In this document: in pieces, positions 41,253 through 53,700 of the stretch
How the letters are laid out: each line of letters starts with the position of its first letter
Numbering within the stretch: the stretch's first letter is position 1
Assembly: GCA_965240325.2 (NCBI GenBank)
Contig: OZ251231.1
Span: 496,001-560,000 of the forward strand
Origin: Rebecca billardiae RCC1528
Taxonomy: Eukaryota; Haptophyta
Length of the DNA stretch: 64,000 nucleotides
Direction of reading: 5' to 3'
Made by a program: the position numbers and the translations under genes
The notes under the pieces: model-generated
What the model saw: the letters and a program-made list of their open reading frames with translations, nothing else
Told to the model about the DNA's origin: nothing
The model's database searches: none

Positions 41253-44200
41253 TTATTCCCCCGGCAAGTCGTCATTCCGCGCAGGCCACACGCGATTGTC
41301 CGTCGCTGTGCGCGCATCATCTCTCGCCGGAGAAAGCCTCACAGGGACTGCGGGCCTCGCGTCGCTGCTGCCAGTGCTCGCCGAGCCGCCGTTGTTGACG
41401 CCGATGTCGTGCGAAATGTTGGCCCCGACCCGCGAGTGCACTGCCCCGCTGTGAGCAGCAGGCGGTGGCGAGCGCGGCTCCGTCTGCTCTGACTCGGTGG
41501 AGAATGATTTGAACAGCGACGCCCGGCGCGACATCGAGCGGCGCACCACGCTGAGCGGCTGCGCGATGTCGTCCACTGTGCTCATGCGCCTGCGCCTGCG
41601 CAGGCCGTAGATCGACTGCGCAAGCTCGTGCGTGCCCATGCCCAGCTTGCGCTCGAGTGCGAAGAAGCGCTCGCCCTCGCTCGACGCCATGAACGTGCTC
41701 GTCTCTATGCCCTTGACGAAGGCGAGCGTGAGCCCATCCTTCACCTCGTTCTGCAGGTCATCGTCGTCGAGGGACTCGATACTCTCAACGAGCTCGGCCG
41801 GCGGCACGGTGCGCAGCACGGCGGCGAGCGCCTCCACAATCTCGAGCGTGAGCGAGATCGGCTTGATCACGTCGGGCACCCTGTCGGCCCGCAGCTTGCG
41901 CTGCGCCAGCAGCCAGCGCAGCACATCGTAGATCAAGTGTGCGACGCACATGCAGATGACAGTGGCGATGGCGACGTAGATCGAGATGTCGAGCCCGAGC
42001 CGGAGCGTGGCCCCGACCGAGTCGGTCTGCGAGTAGAGCATGCCAGCAGCGATCAGGATGAAGAGGAACACTGTGTACAGATACACTGCGAGTGTGTTCA
42101 CGCCAGCGTGCTTGTACGGGCGGAAGGCGGTCTGCAGCCGGAGCGCGCCTAGGATGATGAGGGAGATGAGCATGATCTGCGTCGCACCTCCCAGACTGCT
42201 CCCAAAGTTGAGCACGATCGCGACGAGCAGCTTGCGCTGTGGCGGGCGCGGGCGCGCATCGGGGAGCGAGGGTGCGGAGAGCGTCGGTCAACCATGTGGT
42301 GTGTGCAGAGGCATGCAGCGCGTGCACACCACTGGCCCACCCTCCGTCGCACTCGAGCGGGCTCTGGGTCGCGCGTGCGTGGCGCGCGTGGGCGGCTCAC
42401 CAGCAGGTCGACGAATTCCCAGAAGAAGAGGCGCTCCTTGAAGCTCACCCTCACTGCCTGCGTGCACTTGCGCAGCGCGTGCGAGGCGCGCCGCCGGCCG
42501 AGCCGAAAGGCCACGGCGAGGCAGAGAGGGAAGCCGATCACGTACAGCGCAAGCATCGAGACGGCCACCGGCAGGATCGACGTTGCGTACTCATCGGACG
42601 CACAGTCCACCGCCGGGTTGGAGGGCATGGTGCTCGTGCCGTCCGGCTGCGCACGGCAGGCGAAGGCCTGCGCGGCGTGCGGTGCGCGCGTCCACTCGGC
42701 TCAGCTGCAGGGGTGGTCTGGTGGAGCGTGCAGCCCACCGCGCTGCACTCGGGCGCTCGCCGGCGCGCGTGGGGCGAGCGCCAGCGGGTCGCAAACACGC
42801 GCGCGCGCACTTCGAGGATGTGCCGAGCGCTCGAGACGTACAGCAGCGTGAGCGCGAGGACCGTGGCGTTGACCGAGTTGTACAGGCCAGCCCGCGCTCG
42901 CCTCCAGGCGGCCTCGAACGTTGCACCCCGCTCGGTGTAGACGGCGTACGGCCACTTGACGAGCAGCGTGACAGCGGCGAAGGCGGCGACGACCACGACC
43001 GGCATCAGCGCCTGGGTGCGCCAGAACGTGATCGGATGCGCCAGCGCGATGTACTGGCACTGCGGCGAGAAGAAGTTCAGGTCGAGGTTGACCCACGCAA
43101 TGCTCGCCATCACGCTCTCCATCCCGCGCGGCCACTGCACGCTCACGCCCAGCAGCAGGTTGAGCGTCTGCAGGAAGAAGAAGACCACCCCGAGCTCAGC
43201 GCCAAAGGACAAGGCTGACGATCGGCGCGCCCGGCTCTCGCGGCTGGGCCTTCCGCCAGTGCTCGGCGGGTTCGCCACGAGGTGCAGCGCGGCCAGCGCG
43301 ATGCCCACCAGGGCGGCTGCGCCGCCGGCGAGGGCTCGGTTGCCAGGCCTGCACTCGATGCACGCGCCGTGCAGCATGAAGTGGCCTTCGGCACACAGCG
43401 TGCACATGTCGCCGTAGTGCGCATGGCCGCACACGGCGATGCCGCCTCCAGGGCACGATGACTCGCTGAGGCACTGCAAGAACATCTCGGGCTCGTCTGC
43501 GCGCGCGTAGTAGCCAGGTGCGGGCACGGGCACAATGCGGTCCGCAAAGCCAGTGCCGAGACACACCCCACCCTCTGGGCACATGAGACATTTCTCGCCC
43601 AGCTCGAGCCCGCGCGGCGCGTAGTAGCCGTCGGTGCACACGCAGTCGGTGCGGTTATCGGCTCCGCGACGCGTGAACCACGGAAACGACGGATCGCCCG
43701 AGTGCACGAGATAAGCGGCATGCTCGACGCACCGACTGCACTCGAGCTGCGCCCAGTCCGGCTGGTATGAGTTCGACTCGCACTCGAGACACTGCGTGCG
43801 CTCGCTCGCGTAGGTGCCCGGCGGGCACTGCGTGCACTCCAACAGGCCATCCGTCGGCGCGACGTACCCGTCCGCGCAGAGCTTGCAATCGAGGGCGTCG
43901 ATGCTCAAGTGAGTGCCAGCCCTGCAGTCGTGCTGCGTGCCGTCGTGAGGTGGCTCAGCAGATCCGCCGCCGTACACAAACTGGACCAGCTGCTGCCATG
44001 CGCCCGCCGCGAAGCGAGATGCGGGAGTGGCGGTGTGCAGCTCGCCCGATGCTCGGTCGAGCTTGAAGTTGGTCATCTCGATGGTCGCCGACGCCGCTGA
44101 GCGGCTCTGTCCGGCGAGCTCGACGCGACCAGACGCGCCGTCGAAGGCATTGGCCTTCATGGCAGCGAGCAGCGAGCTGCTGTCGGTGGGCGTGCCACCA

Positions 44201-45288
44201 CTGGCAGCGAGGGCGCACGCGCCGAGGCCGATCATCGCCAGCGCGTCGTACGCAAACGCAGTGCGGTGGTGGATGGGGTCGGACAGGCTCCAGCCGAGCG
44301 CTGTCTCGTCGATCGGCTGGCCAGTCAAGCTCGTATCGACAGGCGTGAAGTTTCCCCAGCTCGAAGTGCGCAGCTCGGCCGTAAGCGCGTCCCACCTCGG
44401 CAAGCCAGGCTGGCCGCCGACGGAGAAGAACTGCGCGCCACCATCTAAGACCTCCTTGAACAACGGCTCGTCCATGTAGAGCGCGGTGTTCACGTCGTCT
44501 GACAGTATGTGCAAGTAGCCAGCGCCCGTCATGCCGTGTTGCTTGTAGAGACTCAGCATGGGCATGAGGTACAAGTCGAGCGCGAGGGAGACAATCACAC
44601 GCGGTGGTGTACCCTCGCCACCCTCCTTGAGCTCGCGCACCGCCCGTTCGAGATCAGTCAGCAAGTGTGGGTTGAAAGCACGCAAGTACGCCGAGACAGA
44701 GAGGTCGTTGAGCGCTTGTATCAACCCTTGCGAGAACAAGCTGCCGTACGGAGTCTCGTCGTGCAGCACGCCAACACGCCGAAACCCGTGCGCAACGATC
44801 CACTGCGCCATCGCCCTTCCAAGCACGACGTCGGACGGGATCGGGCGCACGAACATGTTGAACAAGTCTTGCCCCTCGAGCGCGGGGCTCGCCGACGAGG
44901 TGCCCACGATCGGCAAGCCAGCACCAGCTGAGCCGAGCAGCGCGAGGGGCGCGCTGCAGATGGAGTGGCCCGCGCCAACGAAGGCATGTTGCGCCTCGGA
45001 AGGCGACGGTGCGCCGAACGAGCCCCTTATGAAGGCACGAGTCGCCATGCCGCAATCTGCGTACGTGTAGTCGTATGCTGTCAGGTTGATCGTCACCGGG
45101 CATGACCCGAGAGTTGCGAACGCTGGCACGACGCGCCCATCGCGCGCGTTGAAGTGCTTCTGTGCGAGGAGCACGGCGGCAAACGCCTGCCCGCTTCGAG
45201 CCGGAGAGGAGGATAGGACCACTCCGACCCGCACTCCCCGCGTCGAGCAGACGAGGCTGACGAGCGCGAGCACGGTGACGCCACGCAT
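41253..45288 (-). CDS. receptor-like protein: PBP1/ANF ligand domain, Cys-rich repeats, multi-TM (3 exons)
   Basis: Model: exon 1 45288-42811, intron 42810-42647, exon 2 42646-42401, intron 42400-42237, exon 3 42236-41253. Both introns are 164 bp and both junctions are phase 0 (HILE|PDGTSTM and FVDLL|RKLLVAI). Product 1235 residues. Signal peptide 1-18; residues about 20-440 form a type I periplasmic-binding/ANF receptor fold (VGVVLSSSP, LPIVGTSSASPAL, VGVLHDETPYGS). Residues about 450-640 are Cys-rich ephrin-receptor/TNFR-like repeats (CTQCPPGTYASERTQCLEC). About eight hydrophobic segments follow, then a Ser/Arg/Glu-rich cytoplasmic tail. The ligand domain suggests sensing of a small molecule such as an amino acid. 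The membrane part is not a standard class C GPCR bundle by eye and resembles algal polytopic receptors or channels. Confidence 0.75.
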
Positions 45289-48006
45289 GCCGGGCAGAGA
45301 CCAGTAAGGACGGGTGACGAACGCAGCGAATATTCTGATCTCACATCACTTCCGGTAGTAGCTACTGGTACTACAGTTTACTATGTTTTAACGTGCACAC
45401 TTGGTTAAGGCGTGATTGACGCCATCCAACACTGCACAAAGACACCGCCACAAAACAGACCGGCGCAGGCAGGTGAGGGGCGCGTTGCCGCACCTCATCG
45501 AGGCGGCCATTGCAGCAAGCGGCCGCCCCGCGCTCGGAGGCACGCGCTCGGGAGCGCGCTCTGACACCACACGGGGAGGGTGCTGCACCTGGATGTTGTA
45601 TCCCAGCCACCTCGAGAGTGCAGCCGCGCCAAACACCTGCCTGCGCTGTGAGCGACGCCACGTCGACTGATCGAGCCCCAGCCGAAGGGAAGAACTGGAA
45701 GATGACATAGACAGAGTGAGGGTAAAGTACACACGGCACGGTCATTACTCATCAGAAACAACCTGAACCTACCGGGTGGAGCAGTGGCGGCAGGGGAACT
45801 TCCTGGAAGGGAAGCCATGGCGGGCGTGGGAGGCCGTCCCACCGCGATCCAAGGGCGCGAGTGCAACGTCCTGGACAGGGGGGCGTTGCACTCGCCGGTC
45901 GGCGTCGCCGTACGAGCGCGTGAGCGTGACTGGTAGCTTCCCTTCCGACTTTTCGACCGCTCTCACGTCCACGTCCACGTCATCGTGTGACCGACGCGCG
46001 TGAGGCTGCGCATGGGAAGGATGGGCAAGTAGTAGCGGCCAGGATCACCCTTCTGACGGCCGTGCTGACCTCGGGGGCATGCCAGGCGAGGGTGCAGACC
46101 TATCAACGTTCTGTCTGACCCCACAAGTCGTGAGTCTGACGATCAAAGTTGGCTGCGCGGTAGTCGTGTGACCGCCAGTCGGACACGGCTGCCGTGCTGA
46201 TACGCCTGGCGTGTGCGCGCCTGTCAACGGCGGGGTGATCAACGACCGGCATGGTTAGAAAGCTGGTGAGGACTGGTAGTAACCTTCTTTTGGGCCACGC
46301 TACGCGATTCGGCGACCTCGCCACGGCTCAATGCCCGTCCAGAGGCAGGGACGTGCCGCACTCCCTGGCCAGCCACCATCGCCGAATTCCACCATCTGGC
46401 CGTACAGTACTGTTGTGCACGTTAAATCATAGTAAACTGTATTGTCGTACCGCTGAGCAATCTCAGTGTACCATAGATCTCCTCAGCGGGCCGCGCGGAC
46501 GCCACTGCGACACCTCGCCGCGATGCGCACGCCGCACTGCCGAGCTGCGACAGCACACGGGCGCGAAGCCTACTCCCTCATCGGGCCAGCTGCCTCTTAG
46601 CACGGCGCCTTCTCAGGCAGTGACTCAGGCTCACCTTTGCCGCCGCCCGTGACGCCAAACCCAGCTGGCCGAGGACGACGTGGCAGATGCACTTGCGGGG
46701 GCTGATGATCGGCTGTGTGGAGGCAGGGGGAGCTGCGAGAGACCCGCGGTGGCGGCGGCATCGCAGCTGAGTACAAGTACCATAGTGCGCCTAGCTTCCA
46801 GAAATGCCCTTGCCATCACCAAGGAGAGCACTCGCATCGAGCCACAGCGCACGGAAGCACGTCGCCGCGCTTGGCGCTGCACCAGATGAGCCCTCAGCGC
46901 TGGGCTGCACGCTGCTGGACCACTGCGTGGCCGCTTCGTTGAATGCATGCTGCTTCAGCTGGGCAGGAAGGGCTACTTGTACGCGTGCGGTGGCGAGGAG
47001 GAGACTGGCACCGACATACGCTCCGGCGCCCGCGAGCGGGTATTTGCATGAGGCGCCGGCCGCGATGGCGGCCATGCCGCCCGCGCTGTGGCCGTGTGAC
47101 GGTGCGTGCCGCAAGTGAGCTGTAACAGCTGGCTGCCGACATAATCGAGTCATATCAACGGCTCACCGAGCGTGCCCAAGCGGCGCCTGGCCTACGATGG
47201 CCGCCGAGTCGGACTAGGAGTCTCACAGCTTCTAGTGCTCACTGGCGGAAGTCCGATTAAAAGCTGTCAGCCGCCGTGACCTCGCGCACGTAGTCATTGT
47301 CCGAGCCGCTGGCCGCCAGCGGCGCCAGCCGCGTGACGCGGCGTGATGACGATTGACGAGTGACGCCCGGGGCCAGCGGCGCTCGTAACTCAGAGTCTGA
47401 CACGTCATCGATGCCGCCTGTGGGCGTGTGGCTGGCACTGGTGTAAACTGGCTGCATCACGTACACGCGGCAGCAGAATATACTGCTTGCACGGTGATTC
47501 TGGTGAACTTAGCAACAGTCGAGCGCGTCCGATGACGCTGTCAGTGTCAGTGGCGGCGCGCACAGGGCCACAGGCTCGCGGTCAGTCCGTGATGATGACT
47601 GTTGTCGCTATCATACTGGGTACTATATTACTAGCTATATATATAGTTAGTCAGTATCTCGGACTCGGATTCACAATCAGTACAGTCTGTACAGTAGTAC
47701 TGTCAGAGCTTAGGCTTCGCCATCATTAAGGCTTTACTACTACTAGCTCGCAGGTAGCCGTAGCTACCGCCGGTCAGAATGTGATGACGACAGAGGTAGC
47801 GGGTGGCAGCAGGTGACAAGTCGTCGCGAGTTTGAAGCGCAGTCGTCACCCCGTGCAGATGGACCCAGTCGCCGTCCTGCCGCTGCCGATCTCGGCCGAG
47901 TCAGCCTAATAAACGACTGAGCAGTCGTGTTCAGTCGGACAGCCAGCAGGCGTCCCTATACGGTATGATAACTCCGCAGCGCGACTCAGCCAGCCAGGTG
48001 ATGTCA
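45289..48006. other. intergenic, no supported gene
   Basis: Several short frames occur. The minus-strand frame 46791-47153 (GAGAYVGASLLLATARVQ and following) has some hydrophobic protein-like texture but no recognised family, and its neighbours are out of frame. AT-rich palindromic stretches lie at 47600-47720. No gene is called. Confidence 0.4.
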
Positions 48007-48486
48007 TCACGCCGCTGCGGCCGGGACGACCTCGGCGCCGCTCTTCGCAAATGCTTCTGTCCATTCATCCACACCGTCCCCGTCAGAGCTCTGTATCTTC
48101 AGCACCGACCCTGACGATGCGCGCACCAGGACGGCGTCTTGCTGCGCGTGAACACGCAGCTCGTGCGCTTGGATCTGAAGAGCGGGCGTCTCGCGGTCGA
48201 GCTTGGTGATGCTGAGCACGCCCTCTGGCGACAGCTCGGCCCATCGAGCGTGCCACTGCTGTCCCCCAATCCATCGGTTGTGCTTGATGAAGAGCGGGCC
48301 CTGCTTCATGGCCGGTGTTGCTGCGCATGTTGCGCGCACACGTTTCCGCGTGCGCGCGTCCGGGGAGAAGAGTTCACGCTCGTCGATGTACGTGCTCGTG
48401 CTGAGTTCGTGCTCAAGCATGTCGTGAGTGGTGACGGGCGCCTTCTGGACGCCGCCGTGCAGCCACGCGAGCGTCCTGGTGCGCAT
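48007..48486 (-). CDS. PH-domain protein
   Basis: 159 residues from ATG 48486 (MRTRTLAWLHGG); the frame upstream has only a GTG. After a 60-residue lead, residues about 61-155 form a pleckstrin-homology fold. It begins MKQGPLFIKHNRWIGGQQWHARWAEL, continues GVLSITKL, and ends with a C-terminal helix DGVDEWTEAFAKSG. The invariant Trp of the last helix is present. PH domains bind phosphoinositides or proteins at membranes; whether this one binds lipid cannot be told, although the first strands carry Lys, His and Arg. It is a short single-domain adaptor-like protein. The stop is followed directly by intergenic DNA. Confidence 0.65.
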   Translation of the reverse strand: MRTRTLAWLHGGVQKAPVTTHDMLEHELSTSTYIDERELFSPDARTRKRVRATCAATPAMKQGPLFIKHNRWIGGQQWHARWAELSPEGVLSITKLDRETPALQIQAHELRVHAQQDAVLVRASSGSVLKIQSSDGDGVDEWTEAFAKSGAEVVPAAAA

Positions 48487-48893
48487 CGTCGTGTACCCGC
48501 GTTCACGTCCAGGGGCCAGGGCAACAACGGCACCAAGTCGCAAGAACGACCGCGCCGAAAAGTCGGCCGCGGCCAAACGAAAAACTGGTCGCCCGCCCAC
48601 TTGACGGGAAAAGTTGACCGGGAAAAGTGAACCGCCGTCAAACCAAAATCCTTTATGTCAAACAAGCAGAGGACTGGCAGTGTCGAGCCTCAAGGCGGCG
48701 TACCACTAACTGTCACTAGTGCATAGTAGAATTGGCTTGTACCTGCAGCGCCTGGTGGGTCGATCAATCAGCCACACGTGTCACTCATGAGTCATGAGCT
48801 CGCACGGTTCAATCGCGCCGCAGCCCGCGCGCGCGTGACGCGAGCGCCGCGTCGCCTCCGTTCGGCAGCAGCCCGCGAGCAGCCGACGCGCGT
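48487..48893. other. intergenic, no supported gene
   Basis: Upstream region of the PH gene and 3' flank of the GNAT-ankyrin gene. Repeated gggaaaagt words lie near 48608-48628. No other feature is seen. Confidence 0.4.
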
Positions 48894-50606
48894 TCATCGC
48901 TGCAGCGGCGCATCAAGCGGCAGCACCTGCTCCGGCGCAACTGCCACGCGATCCTCGAGGGCGCTGCTCACGCGCACTTCGTAGTGGCCGCTGGGCAGGC
49001 GCCGCAGGAGGACGCCGTCGCGCCCGTTGTAGAGGCTCTGCGCGCCGCCCAAGCAGCTGAGAGCCACGGGCGTGCCCGGCTCGAGCAGCCCGGCCAGGCT
49101 CGGGTACGCCGTGGACGGCGGCGGCTCCACCGCGCCGTGGATCTTGCGCAGCACGTCGGGCGTGAGCCTGCGGTTGTACATGAGAGCGTGCACGAGCGCC
49201 CTGCGCGGCTCCCGCTGGGCCGCGCGCGCAGCCGTCGCGCGCAGCATCAAGTGCGCGGCGGGGAGCATGTCGCGCACGCACTCGGCGCCGGGCGCCTGGC
49301 GGCCGGCCGCCATGAGCATCGCGGCCATCTCGCCATTGCCAAAGTGGTCGACCACGGCCTGCAGCCGCCACCGCGCGCTCGCCTTCATCCGGTCGAGCGG
49401 CCGCTCGCCCCCCGCGTTGCGAGCGAGCGGATCCGCCCCGGACTCGAGCAGGACTCTCATCGGCGCCTCGGCGTGGATGTCCGCGGCGACGTGCAGCGCG
49501 GTGTTGCCCATCGGGTCGGCGTGGTTCACGCTCGCCCCGCCCTGCCCGAGGAGCACCAGCAGCGCCGCCGGGCTCCAGTACCGCTCGTCCGCCGCCGCGG
49601 CCGTCGCCACGTGCGCCGCTGTCGCGCGGTCGGCGTTCGCGCCGGCGCGCAGCAGCCGCAGCATCTCGGGCTGCTGGGTGGAGATGAATGCAGTGGTGGC
49701 GCGAAGCATGAGCTGCAAGATCATGTCGGTGTTCGGCGGGCCTGCGAGCCCGGTCACCATCGCCAAGTAGTTGACAGGCACGCTCGCGGACGACACGATC
49801 GTGTTCAGCTGCTCGTCCTGCTCGCACAGGCGCGGCGGCACGGGCCGGTCGGCGCGGACGGACGGCTCGAGCGCGGCCACAGCCGCCTTCGGGAGCGGCT
49901 CGGTGGGGATCAGCTCGCGCTCGACGAACCAGAGGCTCCCGGTGCCGAGCTCGCGCAGGCCCGCGCGCGCAAAGTGGCGGCAGAGCCGCGCCTTCTCCTC
50001 CGCGGAGCGCCCGAGCGGGCCCAGCCGCGCGGGCGCCTGGTCCGCGTAGTCCCACGGCACGACCAGCGCGACGGCGAGTGAGAAGCGTCGGCCGAGGTGG
50101 GCGAAGAGGGCCATGACGAGCTCGAGGCCGAGGTCGCGGCCGCGGTAGGAGCGCTTGATGTGCACCTCCTCGAGGTGCAGCAGCCCGCCCGTCGATGCGG
50201 CGCGAATGCGGCGCTCGTCACCGATCGCGCTCCGCATCGCATCGCGCAGGCCGCCCCTGTCGGTGATGACGACGCGCGCCATCGAGATGAGCCCCTCGCT
50301 GTGGTCGTCGCACACACCGTACAGCCCCGGGCGCCGGCTGCACAAAAGGTCCGCGCTGATGCAGCCGACCGCCTCGCTGCTGTCCGCGCGCCACATCTTG
50401 CCGTACAGCTGCGCAAAGTTGGGCAGGTCGCAGTGCGACTCCCAAAACTCAAAGGCGAACTCGCCGCTGGTGCTCGGGATGCGTCCGGAGGACACGCGGC
50501 TCACTTCTTCCTCTTCGTCGCTCATTCCCTCCTCTTCGTCGCCGCTGTCCTCGACGCCGTACGTGTCATACGGGAGCTCGTCGGGGCTCTTGTAGTGCGC
50601 CGCCAT
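48894..50606 (-). CDS. GNAT-like acetyltransferase fused to ankyrin repeats
   Basis: 570 residues from ATG 50606 (MAAHYKSPDELPYD). An acidic N-terminal stretch (EDSGDEEEGMSDEEEE) is followed by a GNAT-like region. That region holds VHIKRSYRGRDLGLELVMAL around residues 140-160, the acetyl-CoA loop pattern (R/Q)-x-x-G-x-(G/A) being RGRDLG, and a flanking strand SLAVALVVPWDYAD. From about residue 300 come ankyrin-type repeats, the clearest being GNTALHVAADIHAEAPMRVL, LESGADPLARNAGGERPLD. A C-terminal region GTPVALSCLGGAQSLYNGRDG may be an SH3-like barrel. I infer a protein acetyltransferase or decoy with ankyrin-mediated targeting; substrate is unknown. It is divergent from the ATAD5-like gene, 185 bp apart. 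Confidence 0.65.
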   Translation of the reverse strand: MAAHYKSPDELPYDTYGVEDSGDEEEGMSDEEEEVSRVSSGRIPSTSGEFAFEFWESHCDLPNFAQLYGKMWRADSSEAVGCISADLLCSRRPGLYGVCDDHSEGLISMARVVITDRGGLRDAMRSAIGDERRIRAASTGGLLHLEEVHIKRSYRGRDLGLELVMALFAHLGRRFSLAVALVVPWDYADQAPARLGPLGRSAEEKARLCRHFARAGLRELGTGSLWFVERELIPTEPLPKAAVAALEPSVRADRPVPPRLCEQDEQLNTIVSSASVPVNYLAMVTGLAGPPNTDMILQLMLRATTAFISTQQPEMLRLLRAGANADRATAAHVATAAAADERYWSPAALLVLLGQGGASVNHADPMGNTALHVAADIHAEAPMRVLLESGADPLARNAGGERPLDRMKASARWRLQAVVDHFGNGEMAAMLMAAGRQAPGAECVRDMLPAAHLMLRATAARAAQREPRRALVHALMYNRRLTPDVLRKIHGAVEPPPSTAYPSLAGLLEPGTPVALSCLGGAQSLYNGRDGVLLRRLPSGHYEVRVSSALEDRVAVAPEQVLPLDAPLQR

Positions 50607-50791
50607 AGAGTCGGCGGTGATCGGGCGCGGGCTTGGGCGTGGGACATCGACGGGCGCGCCACGGTCCGGGAGCCACAAAGGAACCTCCCGGACAGCGGCT
50701 GGCCGGCGCGGCGGAGCCGGCCGGGGCGGTCAGCCAGTGGAGTTCAGAGTGGCTTCCGTGCGCGGCCAACGACATCCGCAGGTCGCGCGAG
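50607..50791. promoter_or_regulatory. 185-bp bidirectional promoter region
   Basis: Gap between the divergent ATGs of the GNAT-ankyrin gene (minus) and the ATAD5-like gene (plus). It contains the near-repeat gccggcgcggcggagccgg at about 50701-50720. Confidence 0.4.
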
Positions 50792-53700
50792 ATGTCAGCC
50801 GCGCTCGACCCGGGTGCGCGGCGTGCGCACGTGCGCGCGCAAGTGCTCGCGGCGGGCGCCGACGCCCGCTCGCGCGCACGGCGGACGTTCCCCCGCGCCT
50901 CCGGCCCGCGCAGATCTCGCCGACGACTTCGAGCTCGCCGCGACCAAGCCGCCGCCCAGAGGCCCGCCGGACAGCAATGTCTTTGCGCGGTTGATGGGCG
51001 CCGCCAAGGGCAAGCGCGCGGCGGCGGGCACGGACGCGCCCGGTGAGGGCGTGCGCGTGCGTGGATCTTGATGCGCCGCGCGCCGCGCCTGCATCCCGAG
51101 CTGACGCGCTTGGCCGCGCTCGCTCGCGGCGCGCTCGCCCGCCGACCGCCGCCGCGCAGACGCATGCGTGGCGGACAAGCGCAGCGCAGAGCAGCCGGCC
51201 GAGCCGCGCGGGAGCAGCGCGGCTCACTCCAGCGCGACCGAGTCTACTCGCGCGCAGCCAGTCCCGGCGCTGCCGCGCGAGGCCGGCACGCAGGGCTCGA
51301 GCGGTGAGGCGCTCGCGCACACGCCTACTCCGGCCGACGAGACGCGGCGGCGCACGCGCAAGGCGGGCGGCGGCAGCACCCCCTCGCAGCCCGCGGCGCG
51401 CGGCACGAGGGCAGGCGACGGGTTCACCACGGGCCGCCGCCAGCCGGGCGGCTCCAAGGCGAGCAAGCTCGACGCGGCAGACACGCCTGGCTCGCGCGCG
51501 CGCGCCGCGGCGCCCGCTGACGCGGCCACCATGCCTGCAGCGCACGCGCCCGCGGCGGCGCAGGCGGGCGTCGAGCCAGCGCCGCGCGCCGTGGAGGTGA
51601 TCGAGCTCGACGGCGAGTGCACCGATCCCCGCCCCGCCCCGGCCGCGCCCAAGCCCGCCCCGCCGGGCCCGAAGCCCTTCTTCTTCATGACGCCAGCAGA
51701 GCGCAAACAGGCGGCGCTGACGAAACAGCGGGACGAGGACGCGGCCAAGGAGGCGGCGCGCGAGGCGGAGCGCGCGCGGCGCGCGCGCGAGGCGCAGGCG
51801 GTCGACACCGCGCTCGTCGCCGGCGAAGCCCGCCCGCCGGCCCCCATCTTCGCCAGCGCCGCGGCGCGGGCCGCGGGCGCGCGAGCCTGCCCGCACGAGG
51901 CCGCCGGTTCCGCGAAACTTCCGGCGGCGGCGGCGGCGCGGCGCGGTGCGGACGGCAGCGATGGCGGCGCTCACGCCGAGTCGCGCGCGGGCGTATGCGA
52001 CGCGTGGCCCCTGCACGAGGACGAGGTCGACGACTTCGTCCGCCTCGCCGCCGAGGAGAGCAAGCTGCTGGACGGGCCCAGCGTGCGCGCGCGCGCTCAC
52101 GAGTGGCCCGCGCACGCGGACGTGTGGCAGTTTGGGCCGCTGCGCGCGCAGGCGTGCGCGGTGCGCGGGGACGGGGCGGGGCGGGCGGGCGGCGCGGCGG
52201 CGCTCGTCCCGCCGCCGCGCGCGCCGCGCGTGCCGCTGCCCGCCGCCAGCCTCCGCCCGCTCCTCCTCCTCCCACCGCGGCCGCCTCCGAGCGCCAAAGC
52301 CGGCGCAAAGTCCGGAGCCCAGGCGGCGGCCATGGCAGGAGCTCGGACCGACCGGACCGACCGGACCGACCGGACCGAGCGCGCGGTCTCGGAGGCGGCG
52401 GTCGCGCCGATCGACCTCGACGCGGACGACGGCACGCGGCCCGGCGCCGCCCTGCCCGAGGCGCGCGAGCGCGCGGCCGAGCGCGCGGCGGCGCTCGACT
52501 CTTGCACGACGGCGCGCGCGCTCCCGTCTCAAATCGTCGGCAACCAGGAAGCAATTTCGGCCGTTGGCGCGTGGCTCCGCGCGTGGCGCGCGCCCGCTGG
52601 CACCCGCGGGGCGCCCTCGCCGCTCCGGCGCTCGCCGCGGAGGAAGGCGAAGCGGCGCGGCGGCGTCGTGCACGACGACGACGACGGCGACGACGACGAG
52701 CACGGCGGCGGCGGCGGTGGCGACTCGACGCGCGCCGCCTGTCGTGGCGAGGCGCGCGCCGCGCCCGGCGGCAGCGGCGGCGCATCGGGCGGCGGGGCCG
52801 AGGCCGATGCCGCCGGCGAGGCGGAGGCGGCGGCGGCGCTGGAGGAGGCGCTCGCTGCGTGCTCGGCCGCCGACGACCACGGCCCGACGGGCCACGTCTC
52901 TGGCGCCGCCGAGCTACGCGCGCGTCTGTGCCCAGGCGGCCCGCGGCGGTGCGCTGACGAGTCTGTCTGGGACGCTGAGGACAGTGGCATGCCATCGACT
53001 CTGGTGCTGCTCGGACCGAGCGCGTCCGGCAAGAGCGCGGCGGTGCACGCGTGCGCCGCGGAGCTCGGGATGAGCGTGATCGAGGTGAGCCCGGGCGTCG
53101 TCCGCTCGGGCAAGGCGATCGGCCGCTTCGAGGAGGCGGCCCTATCGCACGAGCTGAGAACGGGCGGCGCGGCCGGCGCAGCCGGCGGTAGCGGCGCGGC
53201 CGGCTCGGGCGGCGCGGCTGGCGGTAGTGGCGGTAGTGGCGGCGCGGCCGGCGGCAGTGGCGGTGGTGGCGCACGCGCAGGGGCCGCCGGTGCGCCGCCC
53301 GCGTCGAAGAAAGCGCGGCAGGCCGAGGCGAACGACACCCCGGCCGCCAGGCGCAAGGGTCTGGCTGTGGGCGGCGCCGCAGCCGCCGGCGCGTCCGGCG
53401 GCGGCAAGGCGCGCGCGGGCCGCAGCGCGGCGCAGCCGCCGCCCGCTTCGGCCGCGCAGGGCGTGAGCGTGCTCCTGATCGACGAGGTCGACCTCTGCTT
53501 CGCGGAGGACGCCGGCTTCTGGGGTGCGCTGCGCAAGCTGATGGAGGTGACGCGCTGCCCCCTCGTGCTCACGTGCGAGCGCGTGCCTCCGCAGCTTGCG
53601 CTTGCGCTCGGCCGCAGCGAGCGCGCCGCAGAGCGCGCCGCAGAGCGCGCGGACCTGGGAGGCCCGGACTGCCTCCCGGCCTCGGCGCTGCGCGCGTGCC

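Noticed and set aside
46791-47153. Hydrophobic minus-strand frame as a small membrane protein
   Set aside because: No recognisable family, no good start and no supporting flanking exons.
50730-52895. Long minus-strand frame opposite the ATAD5-like gene
   Set aside because: Arg/Ala-rich low-complexity translation, typical of a GC-driven shadow.
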